The notes: generated by a model from the sequence alone, not told the origin. 64,000 nucleotides of DNA from Chryseobacterium sp. IHB B 17019 (GCF_001456155.1 NZ_CP013293.1:3410001-3474000), one strand, 5' to 3'. Positions 33,465-42,351 are shown, counted from the stretch's first letter. A program made the numbers and translations.

Positions 33465-34118
33465 TTAATCCTTCATTCTTGCAATCACATCGATACCCCC
33501 TTTTGTAATATCTCCGATCTTACAGATAATCTCCGTATCCAAAGGCAGGAAAACATCCATTCTCGACCCGAATTTAATAAATCCGAACTCATGTCCTGCT
33601 TTTGCCTCATCGCCTTCATTACAATAGAAAACAATTCTTCTAGCAACATATCCAGCAATCTGTCTGAAAACCACTTTATGATTCGTTAAACTTTCTACAG
33701 CAACGGTTGTTCTTTCATTTTCTGTAGAAGATTTCTCATGCCATGCCACAAGATATTTTCCCGGGTGATATTTTTTATAAATCACTTTCCCTGAAACCGG
33801 ATATCTACAGATGTGGACATTCAACGGAGACATGAAAATAGAAACCTGAATCGCTTTTCCTTTGATGAATTCGTCTTCTTCAACTTCTTTTATCATCACC
33901 ACTTTTCCGTCTACCGGAGCTACTACATTTTCTCTGTGCTCCTGGATATCGCGGTCCGGAACCCTGAAGAACCAAAATATCAAACTGTAAATTACCAATA
34001 AAGGCAAAATGATCATCAACGACCACATTTCAAGAAAATAAATAGCCAAAGCACCCAATATGATGAAAAGTATTGTTGCTACGGTAATTGTTCCTTTTGA
34101 TTCTCTGTGTAATTTCAT
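33465..34118 (-). CDS. psd: Phosphatidylserine decarboxylase family protein (short form)
   Basis: 217 residues, the short form of the enzyme. One or two hydrophobic segments fill residues ~12-50, and PVDGKVVMIKEV and MSPLNVHICRYPVSG are family motifs. The self-cleavage site is FGSR (Ser near residue 185) rather than the E. coli LGST; the serine becomes the pyruvoyl group. It makes phosphatidylethanolamine from phosphatidylserine in the inner membrane. It starts 4 bases after cdsA, so the two phospholipid genes form an operon. Confidence 0.93.
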   Translation of the reverse strand: MKLHRESKGTITVATILFIILGALAIYFLEMWSLMIILPLLVIYSLIFWFFRVPDRDIQEHRENVVAPVDGKVVMIKEVEEDEFIKGKAIQVSIFMSPLNVHICRYPVSGKVIYKKYHPGKYLVAWHEKSSTENERTTVAVESLTNHKVVFRQIAGYVARRIVFYCNEGDEAKAGHEFGFIKFGSRMDVFLPLDTEIICKIGDITKGGIDVIARMKD

Positions 34119-34122
34119 GAGA

Positions 34123-34995
34123 TTAAATAAATTTTTCTAAAATAAAGTACAAATATACGACAGGAACGCAGATTAAAAAACTATCAAGCCTATCTAATAC
34201 TCCGCCATGCCCCGGAATGATGTTTCCGCTGTCTTTCACCCCGAAATTTCTTTTTAATTGGCTCTCCACCAAATCTCCCACGGGAGCAAATGCAGCCACT
34301 AAAAATCCTACAACCATCCAGTTTCCTCGAAGATCCGGATGATAATGTTCAACAAAATAGGATAAAACTAATGTAAGAACTACGCCACCAATATATCCTT
34401 CCCAGGTTTTTTTAGGTGATATTTTGGGAGCCATTTTATGTTTTCCGAAGAATTTCCCGGTTAAATAAGCAAAAGTATCGCTACTCCAGATTAAAATAAA
34501 CAAGAAAAGAACTTCTAACGAAAACGTGTCGTCAAATCTTGAAAACTTCGGCAAACCTAATGCAAAACTGAATGGTAAAGCTACATAAATAACTGTAAAA
34601 ATCAGTTTTCCGCTGTCGAAGTATAATTCGTTGGGATATTTAAATAAAGTGACGACGGCAATGACAATTAACAGCAGAGCCAGAATTTCACTTATTCTAA
34701 AATCAAAAAAGAAATCAAAATGGAAATATCTCTTCGAAAAAATATAAAAGATAAAAATGACCAACGGAAAAACAACCCACCTTTCGTAGCCGTTCCCAAA
34801 TTTCATTATTTTAAAACATTCCCAAGAACCGACACCCAACAAAAGCGTGATCAAACCGTAATATAGATATTCCTGTTTTACGAGATCCGGCGAAATACTA
34901 TTGATCAGTTTCGCTCCAAGCGGAGTTGTACAAAGAATGATGACTGCAACATATACAATTCCTGAAATGGTTCTTTGAATGAGATTTTTGTCCAA
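34123..34995 (-). CDS. cdsA: Phosphatidate cytidylyltransferase (CDP-diacylglycerol synthase)
   Basis: 290 residues with about seven hydrophobic helices. The CdsA signature KDSGNIIPGHGGVLDRLDS is in the C-terminal part, preceded by DTFAYLTGKFFGKHK and SPKKTWEGYIGG. It makes CDP-diacylglycerol from phosphatidate and CTP, the precursor of phosphatidylserine and hence of the psd product. It is directly upstream of psd and 24 bases after the LUD-domain gene on the same strand. Confidence 0.95.
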   Translation of the reverse strand: MDKNLIQRTISGIVYVAVIILCTTPLGAKLINSISPDLVKQEYLYYGLITLLLGVGSWECFKIMKFGNGYERWVVFPLVIFIFYIFSKRYFHFDFFFDFRISEILALLLIVIAVVTLFKYPNELYFDSGKLIFTVIYVALPFSFALGLPKFSRFDDTFSLEVLFLFILIWSSDTFAYLTGKFFGKHKMAPKISPKKTWEGYIGGVVLTLVLSYFVEHYHPDLRGNWMVVGFLVAAFAPVGDLVESQLKRNFGVKDSGNIIPGHGGVLDRLDSFLICVPVVYLYFILEKFI

Positions 34996-35019
34996 AATTT
35001 TAAATTTAAAAGTTGATGC

Positions 35020-35601
35020 TTAATCCTCAAGCAACAATAAAAACAGTTTTGTATTGGTATTGGAAGAGGTATCCATTTTGGATTGGCTTCCGCTGATAGA
35101 AGTAAGATTTTTGATATTTCCGTTTCTCTTAATTTTCCCCATTGCGTCATTCAGGTTGTTCACGATCTGTGAAACGTTTGCCATAATGATAATTTTACTA
35201 GGAAGCCTTGAAGAATGGTAATGAAGAATATTATTGTGAGAAAGCATAATCCTTCCATCATAAGCAATCAAATACTCACAGGTGATGAAAGCAGCATCAT
35301 TGTTGGTCTGCAGCTCTGAGGTATACGGAGATTTCACAACATTCAAAAAATTCTGGAGGTCTCTATCCCAACAGAAAATATTGCTGATTCCTTCTATTTT
35401 AACGATTTGATTTAAAGTCTGTAGAGCTTCCGCCTCATCTGCACAATAATTGAAAAATCCCCCTGAATGCGTAAATAATTGCGCAAACTTATAATCAAGA
35501 TCCGCATTTTTGAGCGAATCTCCCAGCTTTTCCAAACTCTGAGCTTCTTCTTCCTCAGGCTGGTTTGTCAGTTTGCTTACAATCCTCTTGAATAAATTCA
35601 A
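35020..35601 (-). CDS. LUD (LutC/YkgG-like) domain protein
   Basis: 193 residues. The central part, VKSPYTSELQTNNDAAFITCEYLIAYDGRIML and the end with RNGNIKNLTSISGSQSKMDTSS, matches the LUD domain of LutC-type proteins. In lactate-utilisation operons LutC works with LutA and LutB, but neither is here; this orphan copy lies between ftsH and cdsA. Its role is unknown. The end of the sequence is Ser/Thr/Asn-rich, then LFLLLLED. Confidence 0.8.
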   Translation of the reverse strand: MNLFKRIVSKLTNQPEEEEAQSLEKLGDSLKNADLDYKFAQLFTHSGGFFNYCADEAEALQTLNQIVKIEGISNIFCWDRDLQNFLNVVKSPYTSELQTNNDAAFITCEYLIAYDGRIMLSHNNILHYHSSRLPSKIIIMANVSQIVNNLNDAMGKIKRNGNIKNLTSISGSQSKMDTSSNTNTKLFLLLLED

Positions 35602-35628
35602 CTTAATTTATTTTTAATCAACTTTATA

Positions 35629-35661
35629 CAAAAATATAAAATTAATTAAATAGAAATCCAA
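35629..35661 (-). promoter_or_regulatory. Promoter of the LUD-cdsA-psd genes (TTG-N22-TATTTTTG)
   Basis: On the minus strand the TTG (35661-35659) is 22 bases from a perfect -7 box (35636-35629), and the box ends 27 bases before the ATG. Confidence 0.55.
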
Positions 35662-35681
35662 AAATATGCCGATAAATATGA

Positions 35682-35716
35682 AAAAACCTGACAATTTTGA
35701 AACTGCCAGGTTTTTA
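35682..35716 (-). terminator. Terminator of ftsH
   Basis: AAACCTGGCA and TGTCAGGTTT (one mismatch or wobble) on the minus strand are followed by a T run, just after the ftsH stop. Confidence 0.8.
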
Positions 35717-35737
35717 TTTATTGTTTTATAAAGAATC

Positions 35738-37753
35738 TTAAAGTTGAGTCGGGCTTTCTGGAGCCTGAATTTCACTTTCTTCTTCTCTTTCCTTTTCTTT
35801 AATTAGAATCGGTTCTGCTGATTCTCCATTAGCAGGAATTGTATTGGTTACGGGCTTTTCCGTCAATTCCGGATCCCAAGCCCTTTTCCCGAATACTTCT
35901 TCCAAATCTTCACGGAAGATTACTTCTTTTTCTAAAAGCTTAGTCGCAAGCGCATCCAGCTTATCTTTATTATCCGTTAAAATCTGAACCGCTCTGTCAT
36001 ATTGATTTTCGATAATTCCTTTGATCTCAATATCAATTTTCTTAGCCGTTTCTTCAGAATAAGGTTTCCCGAAAGAATATTCCGACTGCCCTGAGCTGTC
36101 ATAGTAAGAAATATTACCAATATTCGGACTCAAACCGTAGATCGTTACCATTGCTTGAGCTCTCTTCGTTACACTTTCCAAGTCGGATAATGCACCTGTT
36201 GAGATATTGTTAAAGATCACCTGCTCTGCTGCTCTACCTCCTAATGTAGCACACATTTCGTCTAACATTTGTTCGGTTGTAGTCAGTTGTCTTTCTTCCG
36301 GAAGATACCACGCTGCACCTAAAGAACGTCCTCTCGGAACAATCGTTACTTTCAATAGTGGCGAAGCATGCTCTACCAACCATGAAATTGTAGCGTGACC
36401 CGCTTCGTGATAAGCCACTCTTTTCTTTTCTGAAGGTTTGATGGCTTTATTTTTCTTTTCAAGACCGCCGATGATTCTGTCTACAGCGTCAAGGAAATCC
36501 TGCTTGTTTACTGATGTATGATTGTTTCTGGCTGCAATTAATGCTGCTTCGTTACAAACGTTCGCAATATCTGCTCCACTGAATCCTGGAGTTTGTTTTG
36601 CTAAAAACTCTCTGTCTACCGTATCATCAAGCTTGATCTTCTTTAAATGAACATCAAAAATCTGTCTTCTTTCGTGTAATTCCGGAAGGTCTACATAGAT
36701 TGAACGGTCAAAACGCCCTGCTCTCATCAAAGCTTTATCAAGGATATCTGCTCTGTTGGTTGCTGCCATTACGATTACGTTGGTATCTGTTCCGAAACCA
36801 TCCATTTCCGTAAGAAGCTGGTTTAGTGTATTTTCTCTTTCGTCGTTTCCGCCAGAGAAATTGTTTTTTCCTCTTGCACGACCGATTGCATCAATCTCAT
36901 CGATGAAGATAATTGCCGGAGATTTAGCTTTAGCCTGGGCAAAAAGATCTCTTACCCTCGAAGCTCCTACCCCAACAAACATTTCCACGAAATCCGAACC
37001 TGAAAGCGAGAAGAAAGGAACTTTAGCTTCACCTGCCACAGCTTTCGCCAATAACGTTTTACCAGTTCCCGGGGGCCCTACTAAAAGGACACCCTTAGGA
37101 ATTTTGCCTCCCAGCTTCGTATATTTTTCTGAGTTTTTCAGGAAATCTACTACTTCCTGAACTTCTTCTTTAGCCCCTTCAAGACCCGCAACATCTTTAA
37201 ATGTCACCTGAATTCTTTCTTTTTCATCAAAAAGTTTAGCTTTAGATTTTCCGATAGAGAAAATTTGTCCGCCGGGACCTCCGCCGCCGCCCATCTTTCT
37301 GAAAAGAAGGAAATAGAATAATCCAAAAATTCCAATCCAGATTAAAGCCGGAACAATAATCTCCATAAATTGACTTTTCCCTGTGCCGTAATCTTTACTT
37401 GTCTTAATTGCCGGATTGGTTGCTCTTACCTGATCAAATTTTTGAAGGAAAAGCTGAAGGTCCCCATATTTAACAGAAAAATCTGCTTTTGGAGCCATTG
37501 AGAATGCAGAAAACGGATCATTTTCTTTAGTCTTAACCGTTGCTGTTTTTGCAGCCTGTGTAAGGAACACATCAGCTTTCTCAGTATCTTTGTAAATTAT
37601 AATGTTCTGAACTTTTCCCGCCTGCATTTCTCTGAAGAAACCATCTTCATCAATAGTCTTTGCACTGCTATCACCAAAAAAATTAGGGATAAAGAATAAC
37701 AAAAGAGCTATGATCGCAATCGGAAAAAACCAGTTAAATCCTTTATTGTTCAT
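35738..37753 (-). CDS. ftsH: ATP-dependent zinc metalloprotease FtsH
   Basis: 671 residues. Two transmembrane segments (~9-26 and 131-151) flank a periplasmic part. The AAA domain has Walker A GPPGTGKT (226-233), Walker B IIFIDEIDAIG and the SRH ending in AGRFDR. The zinc site is HEAGH (449-453). It degrades misfolded membrane and some cytoplasmic proteins, pulling substrates with ATP. The tail after ~630 is Glu/Pro-rich and probably disordered. rsfS lies 16 bases upstream on the same strand, an arrangement conserved in Bacteroidota. Confidence 0.97.
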   Translation of the reverse strand: MNNKGFNWFFPIAIIALLLFFIPNFFGDSSAKTIDEDGFFREMQAGKVQNIIIYKDTEKADVFLTQAAKTATVKTKENDPFSAFSMAPKADFSVKYGDLQLFLQKFDQVRATNPAIKTSKDYGTGKSQFMEIIVPALIWIGIFGLFYFLLFRKMGGGGGPGGQIFSIGKSKAKLFDEKERIQVTFKDVAGLEGAKEEVQEVVDFLKNSEKYTKLGGKIPKGVLLVGPPGTGKTLLAKAVAGEAKVPFFSLSGSDFVEMFVGVGASRVRDLFAQAKAKSPAIIFIDEIDAIGRARGKNNFSGGNDERENTLNQLLTEMDGFGTDTNVIVMAATNRADILDKALMRAGRFDRSIYVDLPELHERRQIFDVHLKKIKLDDTVDREFLAKQTPGFSGADIANVCNEAALIAARNNHTSVNKQDFLDAVDRIIGGLEKKNKAIKPSEKKRVAYHEAGHATISWLVEHASPLLKVTIVPRGRSLGAAWYLPEERQLTTTEQMLDEMCATLGGRAAEQVIFNNISTGALSDLESVTKRAQAMVTIYGLSPNIGNISYYDSSGQSEYSFGKPYSEETAKKIDIEIKGIIENQYDRAVQILTDNKDKLDALATKLLEKEVIFREDLEEVFGKRAWDPELTEKPVTNTIPANGESAEPILIKEKEREEESEIQAPESPTQL

Positions 37754-37769
37754 TTATACTTTTTAAAAT

Positions 37770-38138
37770 TTAATATTCACTTTCAATTTTCGTAATTTCC
37801 GCATCTCCCCAAAGTTCTTCGATATCATAATATGCACGTACTTCTTTCTGGAAAATATGGACAACTACCGTAACGTAATCTACCAAAACCCACATTGAGT
37901 TTTCGGTACCTTCTACGTGCCAAGGTCTGTCTTTAAGGTCGTTTCTTACTTTTTTCTCTACACTTCCCGCCAATGCAGAAACCTGTGTATTTGAGTTTCC
38001 GCTACAAATTATAAAAGTTTCGGCTACGGAGTTTTCAATTTTCGAAAGATCAAAAATCATTACATCTTCACCTTTTACATCTTGGATTGCCTCTACAATT
38101 TTATCTATTAGCGCTTGTTTTTCTGCTGTTTTATTCAT
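37770..38138 (-). CDS. rsfS: Ribosome silencing factor RsfS
   Basis: 122 residues from the ATG at 38138. A longer start at 38159 is rejected because it falls inside a perfect -7 promoter box. Family segments are VMIFDLSKIENSVAETFIICSGNSNTQV (split here across the core), RPWHVEGTENSMWVLVDY and VVHIFQKEVRAYYDIEELWGDA. It binds ribosomal protein L14 and blocks subunit joining when nutrients are low. It is the first gene of the rsfS-ftsH pair and divergent from birA. Confidence 0.95.
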   Translation of the reverse strand: MNKTAEKQALIDKIVEAIQDVKGEDVMIFDLSKIENSVAETFIICSGNSNTQVSALAGSVEKKVRNDLKDRPWHVEGTENSMWVLVDYVTVVVHIFQKEVRAYYDIEELWGDAEITKIESEY

Positions 38139-38156
38139 TAAAATATCTATAATCTG

Positions 38157-38164
38157 CAAATTTA
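38157..38164 (-). promoter_or_regulatory. -7 promoter box (TAAATTTG, minus strand) of rsfS
   Basis: This perfect TANNTTTG box abuts the -33 TTG of the divergent birA promoter at 38165. It decides the rsfS start. Confidence 0.55.
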
Positions 38165-38195
38165 TTGTTTTTCTTTTACTTTAGCCTTACTTTTG
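38165..38195 (+). promoter_or_regulatory. birA promoter (TTG-N20-TACTTTTG)
   Basis: The TTG at 38165-38167 and a perfect -7 box at 38188-38195 are 20 bases apart, 28 bases before the birA ATG. Confidence 0.65.
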
Positions 38196-38223
38196 GCTCC
38201 CGAAAGTCTTAAAGTTTTCTTAA

Positions 38224-38937
38224 ATGAGTCAACTATTTTACCTGAAAGAGTGTCCTTCTACTAATGACGAAATTTCAAAGTTTTTACTTTATGAAAATTC
38301 AGATTTTATGACATTGTATACATTCAACCAAACCAGAGGTCGCGGTCAATACGGAAATACGTGGTCATCGACGGCTGAAAAAAATTTAGCATATACTTTG
38401 GCGGTAAAGACTCAAAACTTTACACTCTCGGATTTTATGTTCAATTATTATACCGCAATTATAATCAGGGATTATCTTGCCTATTTGACTGAAAACAAGG
38501 TAAAAATAAAGTGGCCGAACGATATTATCCTTAAAAATAAAAAAATCGCAGGAATTTTAATTGAAAAGAAAAAAATTAACCAAAATAATTATTTCATTAT
38601 TGGGTGTGGGATTAATGTGCTTCAGGAAGAATTTGACGAAATATCCAATGCGGGCTCGCTCTTCACACAAACCGGAGAAGAATTTAAGCTTGAAGAATTT
38701 ACTTTAAATCTTAATGAATTTCTTGTCGAAAAATTAAAAAATATCCCATCTGAAGAGGAAATTATGAATCTTTTTAACTCCAATTTGTTCCGGAAAGATG
38801 AGATCTCTGTTTTTGAAGTGAATAAAACACGACAAAATGGCATCATTCGAAGAGCCGACAAAAACGGTGAATTGCTGATTGAATTTGAAGATGGTTTACA
38901 TTCCTTTTATCACAAAGAAATAAAACTGCTTTACTGA
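38224..38937 (+). CDS. birA: Biotin-[acetyl-CoA-carboxylase] ligase, single-domain form
   Basis: 237 residues containing only the catalytic and C-terminal domains: ECPSTNDEI, the biotin-binding QTRGRGQYGNTWSS, KIKWPNDIILKNKKIAGILIE and a late SH3-like part. It lacks the N-terminal helix-turn-helix of E. coli BirA, so it attaches biotin to carrier proteins but cannot repress biotin genes. It is convergent with the LptF/G permease gene and overlaps it by 7 bases. Confidence 0.93.
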   Translation: MSQLFYLKECPSTNDEISKFLLYENSDFMTLYTFNQTRGRGQYGNTWSSTAEKNLAYTLAVKTQNFTLSDFMFNYYTAIIIRDYLAYLTENKVKIKWPNDIILKNKKIAGILIEKKKINQNNYFIIGCGINVLQEEFDEISNAGSLFTQTGEEFKLEEFTLNLNEFLVEKLKNIPSEEEIMNLFNSNLFRKDEISVFEVNKTRQNGIIRRADKNGELLIEFEDGLHSFYHKEIKLLY

Positions 38938-40043
38938 TTGGCTCTTTTAAGATATAAAAAGGCTGCCAGCGGGAAAAATACAATATTCGGAAACCACATG
39001 GCTAAGGCCGGAGACATACTTTTGTTCTCTGAAACCACTTTTAATGCTTCAAATGAGAATACAAAAACGAAGGCCAAAGAAATACCGAGCGCGAGATTAA
39101 TTCCCAACCCACCACGTTTCTTTTGCGAAGAAAGAGAAAGTGCCAAAAACGTCAAAATAATCACCGAAACAGGCATTGAGGTCCTTTGATGAAGCTCATT
39201 CAAATGGGCGTTCAGGTTGCTGTTTCCTTTTTCTGTTTCTCTTTTAATGAATTTTAAAAGTTCCGGCGTTGTTTTATTCTGACCCAAAAGTTCGTTCGGG
39301 AAAAGCTCTTCCGGATCGTGTCCAAAGCTCTTCTTTAAGTCAAAACCATTGGCCAGTTTTTCTGTCTCGTTTTTATTGATCGTTTTTTCCGTGTAAGAAT
39401 TTAAGACAAAAAGTTTTTTAGTTTTATCCCAATTGGCCTCGGAAGCTTTTAACTCATAAGTCAGCTTCCTGTCTTTATCAAACTTTTGATAAACAAATCC
39501 AGACCCTCTTTTTTCTCTTTTATTCCAGGAATTGACAAAAATATACTCCGTTTTGCTCAATTGTGCTGAAACAGGAGCCGTTCCCAACACTTTTTCTTTG
39601 TTTGCCGCATTGTAAGTATAAGCTTCCAGCTGGTTTTTCTGGATATTGGCCCAAGGCAGAACAAAGTGATTGACACCCAATGAAACAACAGCAATAAATA
39701 AAGAAGTGACCAAATAGGGTCTTGCAAACCTGTGAAAACTCGCGCCACTGCTGATTACGGCTACAATTTCCGTATTGTTTGCCATTCTTGAGGTGAAATA
39801 AATGACTGAGATAAACACCAGGATCGAAAGGAAAGTCATGACCAGATTGATAATCCAGAACGGGTAAAAATGGATCAAAAAATAAGTAAGATTCAATTTT
39901 GCATCAATCGCAGTCGCATTTTCAATTCTCGGAATTTTTTGCTGAACGTCAATTACAAGGACAACTATAGACAGCAGTATCAGCATGAAACTGAATGTTC
40001 CAAGATACTTTTTAACGATATATCTGTCTATAATTTTTAACAT
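38931..40043 (-). CDS. LptF/LptG family LPS-export permease
   Basis: 370 residues. The N-terminal helices begin with MLKIIDRYIVKKYLGTFSFMLILLS, TSRMANNTEIVAVISSGASFHRFARPYL is the conserved coupling segment, a periplasmic beta-jellyroll spans ~130-270, and helices close the protein, as in YjgP/YjgQ permeases. The LptB2FG complex extracts LPS from the inner membrane. LptF and LptG cannot be told apart here, so no symbol is given. It lies 7 bases after tgt, is the last gene of the minus-strand operon, and overlaps the end of birA. Confidence 0.9.
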   Translation of the reverse strand: MLKIIDRYIVKKYLGTFSFMLILLSIVVLVIDVQQKIPRIENATAIDAKLNLTYFLIHFYPFWIINLVMTFLSILVFISVIYFTSRMANNTEIVAVISSGASFHRFARPYLVTSLFIAVVSLGVNHFVLPWANIQKNQLEAYTYNAANKEKVLGTAPVSAQLSKTEYIFVNSWNKREKRGSGFVYQKFDKDRKLTYELKASEANWDKTKKLFVLNSYTEKTINKNETEKLANGFDLKKSFGHDPEELFPNELLGQNKTTPELLKFIKRETEKGNSNLNAHLNELHQRTSMPVSVIILTFLALSLSSQKKRGGLGINLALGISLAFVFVFSFEALKVVSENKSMSPALAMWFPNIVFFPLAAFLYLKRANQ

Positions 40044-40050
40044 AAATATT

Positions 40051-41184
40051 TTAAAGTCTTTGTCTGAGAATCGGTACTACAGAATTTTTCCATTCGTAGA
40101 AATCTCCTGCCATAATGTGTTCTCTCGCTACTTTTACCAAATCTAAATAAAAAGCTAAGTTATGAATTGAAGCAATTTGTTTTGCTAAATATTCCTTAGA
40201 AATAAATAAATGTCTCAAATATGCTTTCGAATATTCTTTGTCTACGAAACTTGTTCCAAACTCATCCAAAGGCGAAAAATCTTTTTTCCACTTTTCGTTT
40301 TTCATATTCATCACACCCTGCCATGTGAAAAGCATTGCGTTTCTTGCATTCCTTGTCGGCATCACACAATCCATCATGTCAATTCCCAACCCTATTGATT
40401 CCAAAATATTCCATGGAGTTCCCACTCCCATCAGATATCTTGGTTTTTCTTTCGGTAAAATATCGGTAACCTCATCGGTAATTCTGTACATTTCCTCTTC
40501 AGGCTCACCTACGGAAAGCCCACCGATTGCGTTTCCTTCCGCTCCTGCTTCAGAAATAACTTCAGCAGAGATTTTTCTTAAATCCGAATACGTTGATCCC
40601 TGAACGATTGGAAAAAGCCTTTGCTTGTGACCATATAATTCAGGATTATTTTCTGTCCAGTCGATACACCTTTTCAGCCATCTGTGCGTAAGTTCCATGG
40701 ATGATTTTGCCTGATTGTATTCACAAGGATAAGCGACACACTCATCAAAAGCCATGAAAATATCAGCTCCGATCTGTCTCTGGATTTCCATTGATCTTTC
40801 CGGAGAAAACATGTGATAGCTTCCGTCGATATGAGATTTGAACCTCGCTCCTTCCTCAGACATTTTTCTGCTGCTCGCCAATGAAAATACTTGGAAACCT
40901 CCAGAATCCGTAAGAATAGGAAGATCCCAGTTCATAAATTTGTGTAAACCTCCTGCTTCCTGCATGGTTTCCATACCCGGACGAAGGTAAAGGTGATATG
41001 TGTTACCCAAAATAATCTGGGCTTTTATGTCTTCTTTTAATTCTCTTTGGTGAACTGTTTTTACGCTGGCAACAGTTCCTACAGGCATAAAAATCGGGGT
41101 TTGGATCTTACCGTGATCTGTGGTAAGCTCTCCTGCCCTTGCCTTTCCCTCCGAGGTTTTTTCTATATTAAAAAATTTTTGCAT
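40051..41184 (-). CDS. tgt: Queuine/preQ1 tRNA-ribosyltransferase, without the zinc cysteines
   Basis: 377 residues. The catalytic features of Tgt are clear: PIFMPVGTVASVK, YHLYLRPGMET, the Asp in LTDSGGFQVFSL, GGLSVGEPEEEMYR, YLMGVGTP and the nucleophile region GIDMMDCVMPTRNARN. It exchanges guanine-34 for preQ1 in tRNAs with GUN anticodons. The usual zinc motif CxCxxC, expected after FSPLD, is replaced by EFGTSFVDKEYS, and no cysteine follows, although the later His (ASIHNLAFY) remains. The gene is in an operon with the DUF4296 and glycosyltransferase genes upstream and the LPS permease downstream. Confidence 0.95.
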   Translation of the reverse strand: MQKFFNIEKTSEGKARAGELTTDHGKIQTPIFMPVGTVASVKTVHQRELKEDIKAQIILGNTYHLYLRPGMETMQEAGGLHKFMNWDLPILTDSGGFQVFSLASSRKMSEEGARFKSHIDGSYHMFSPERSMEIQRQIGADIFMAFDECVAYPCEYNQAKSSMELTHRWLKRCIDWTENNPELYGHKQRLFPIVQGSTYSDLRKISAEVISEAGAEGNAIGGLSVGEPEEEMYRITDEVTDILPKEKPRYLMGVGTPWNILESIGLGIDMMDCVMPTRNARNAMLFTWQGVMNMKNEKWKKDFSPLDEFGTSFVDKEYSKAYLRHLFISKEYLAKQIASIHNLAFYLDLVKVAREHIMAGDFYEWKNSVVPILRQRL

Positions 41185-41190
41185 CTTAAA

Positions 41191-41562
41191 TTATCTTGCG
41201 AAAGTAGGGATATTTCCGTTTTTCTTTAATTTATCTTTTACATATTGATCCGCCTTTGGATCTTTTTCTAATAATATTTTTTGTGCATCCTCTGCAATAC
41301 CGTTCATTTTTTCCTTTACTACATAATATCTGAAACTTTCAACAAAATCTTTGGGCTTCACATTATGTGTTTTAAGAACATATCTTGTTCCCGCTTCCAG
41401 ATTAGAATTTGGGTACAGATAAGTTGCCTGATCATTAATGGCTAAATCAACCATGATTTCTGCCATCTTATCCTTTGGGACAAGATTTTTAGGCTTGTCG
41501 ATATAATCTCCTCCGCAGGAAACTACAAATAGTAAAACGAAAATGAATATCAGTTTTTTCAT
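41191..41562 (-). CDS. DUF4296 family lipoprotein
   Basis: 123 residues from the ATG at 41562, chosen for the lipoprotein signal peptide MKKLIFIFVLLFVVSCGG (Cys16). The body NLVPKDKMAEIMVDLAINDQAT and the later FRYYVVKEKMNGIAEDAQKIL match DUF4296. The function is unknown. Its start overlaps the end of the glycosyltransferase gene by 4 bases (ATGA), showing translational coupling, and tgt begins 6 bases after it. Confidence 0.88.
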   Translation of the reverse strand: MKKLIFIFVLLFVVSCGGDYIDKPKNLVPKDKMAEIMVDLAINDQATYLYPNSNLEAGTRYVLKTHNVKPKDFVESFRYYVVKEKMNGIAEDAQKILLEKDPKADQYVKDKLKKNGNIPTFAR

Positions 41563-42275
41563 AATCTGTTGATTATTGATTTCCATTTTAAATTTAAAAC
41601 TCCAAAAACCGCTTCATGAATGATTCCGCCATTCATTTTGCTTTCTCCTAATATCCTGTTTGTAAAAATAATAGGTACTTCTACAATTCTGAATCCTTTT
41701 TTAAAGGCCCGGAATTTCATTTCGATCTGAAAGCCGTATCCCTTTAATCTTACATTATCCAATCCTATTTCTTCCAGCACTTTTCTTGAAAAACAAACGA
41801 ACCCTGCCGTTGTATCATGAATGGGAAGTCCTAAAATAAACCTTACATATTTTGAAGCAAAATAAGAAAGTAAAACCCTTCCCATTGGCCAGTTTACGAC
41901 ATTCACTCCTTTGGAATAGCGCGAACCGATGGCCATATCAGCATGTAAACACGCTTCAAAAAGTTTCGGCAAGTCGTTCGGATTATGGGAAAAATCGGCA
42001 TCCATTTCAAAAATGTAGTCGTAATTGTTCTTCATTGCCCATTTGAATCCGTGGATATAAGCTTTTCCAAGACCATCCTTCACATGCCTTATCGACAAAT
42101 GCAGATAGTGCGGAAATTTTCTCTGCAAATCTTTTACCAATTCTGCTGTACCATCCGGAGATGAGTCATCTACAACCAAAATATGAAAATCATCTTCCAC
42201 CGCAAAAACCGCGGAAATAATATTTTCAATATTTTCCTTTTCGTTGTAAGTGGGGATGATGACCAGTTTTTTCAT
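41559..42275 (-). CDS. Family 2 glycosyltransferase, polyprenol monophosphomannose synthase type
   Basis: 238 residues from the ATG at 42275: MKKLVIIPTYNEKENIENII is the classical start and lies just after a promoter box, so the longer frame is rejected. DDSSPDGTAELV binds the nucleotide sugar, and EMDADFSHNP is the metal-binding DxD region. GSRYSKGVNVVNWP and a C-terminal FTNRILGESKM are shared with dolichol-phosphate mannose synthases. It probably charges undecaprenyl phosphate with a hexose at the inner membrane; the sugar is not certain. It is the first gene of the operon with DUF4296, tgt and the LptF/G permease. Confidence 0.9.
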   Translation of the reverse strand: MKKLVIIPTYNEKENIENIISAVFAVEDDFHILVVDDSSPDGTAELVKDLQRKFPHYLHLSIRHVKDGLGKAYIHGFKWAMKNNYDYIFEMDADFSHNPNDLPKLFEACLHADMAIGSRYSKGVNVVNWPMGRVLLSYFASKYVRFILGLPIHDTTAGFVCFSRKVLEEIGLDNVRLKGYGFQIEMKFRAFKKGFRIVEVPIIFTNRILGESKMNGGIIHEAVFGVLNLKWKSIINRL

Positions 42276-42284
42276 TTCAGTTTG

Positions 42285-42292
42285 CAAAGATA
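42285..42292 (-). promoter_or_regulatory. -7 promoter box (TATCTTTG, minus strand) of the glycosyltransferase operon
   Basis: A perfect TANNTTTG box lies 9 bases before the ATG at 42275. The nearest TTG (42320-42318) is 25 bases upstream of the box, slightly long. Confidence 0.5.
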
Positions 42293-42329
42293 GTTTATTT
42301 AACCTTTTTATTTTATACAAAATAATCTA

Positions 42330-42337
42330 TAATTTTG
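42330..42337 (+). promoter_or_regulatory. -7 promoter box (TAATTTTG) of the DUF4271 gene
   Basis: A perfect TANNTTTG box inside the longest possible reading frame of the DUF4271 gene, so the true start must be downstream of it. Confidence 0.5.
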
Positions 42338-42351
42338 CAAAAAAATTTCCT

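Noticed and set aside
42250..42351. N-terminal extension of the DUF4271 protein from ATG 42250
   Set aside because: It overlaps the start of the divergent glycosyltransferase gene and both promoter boxes.
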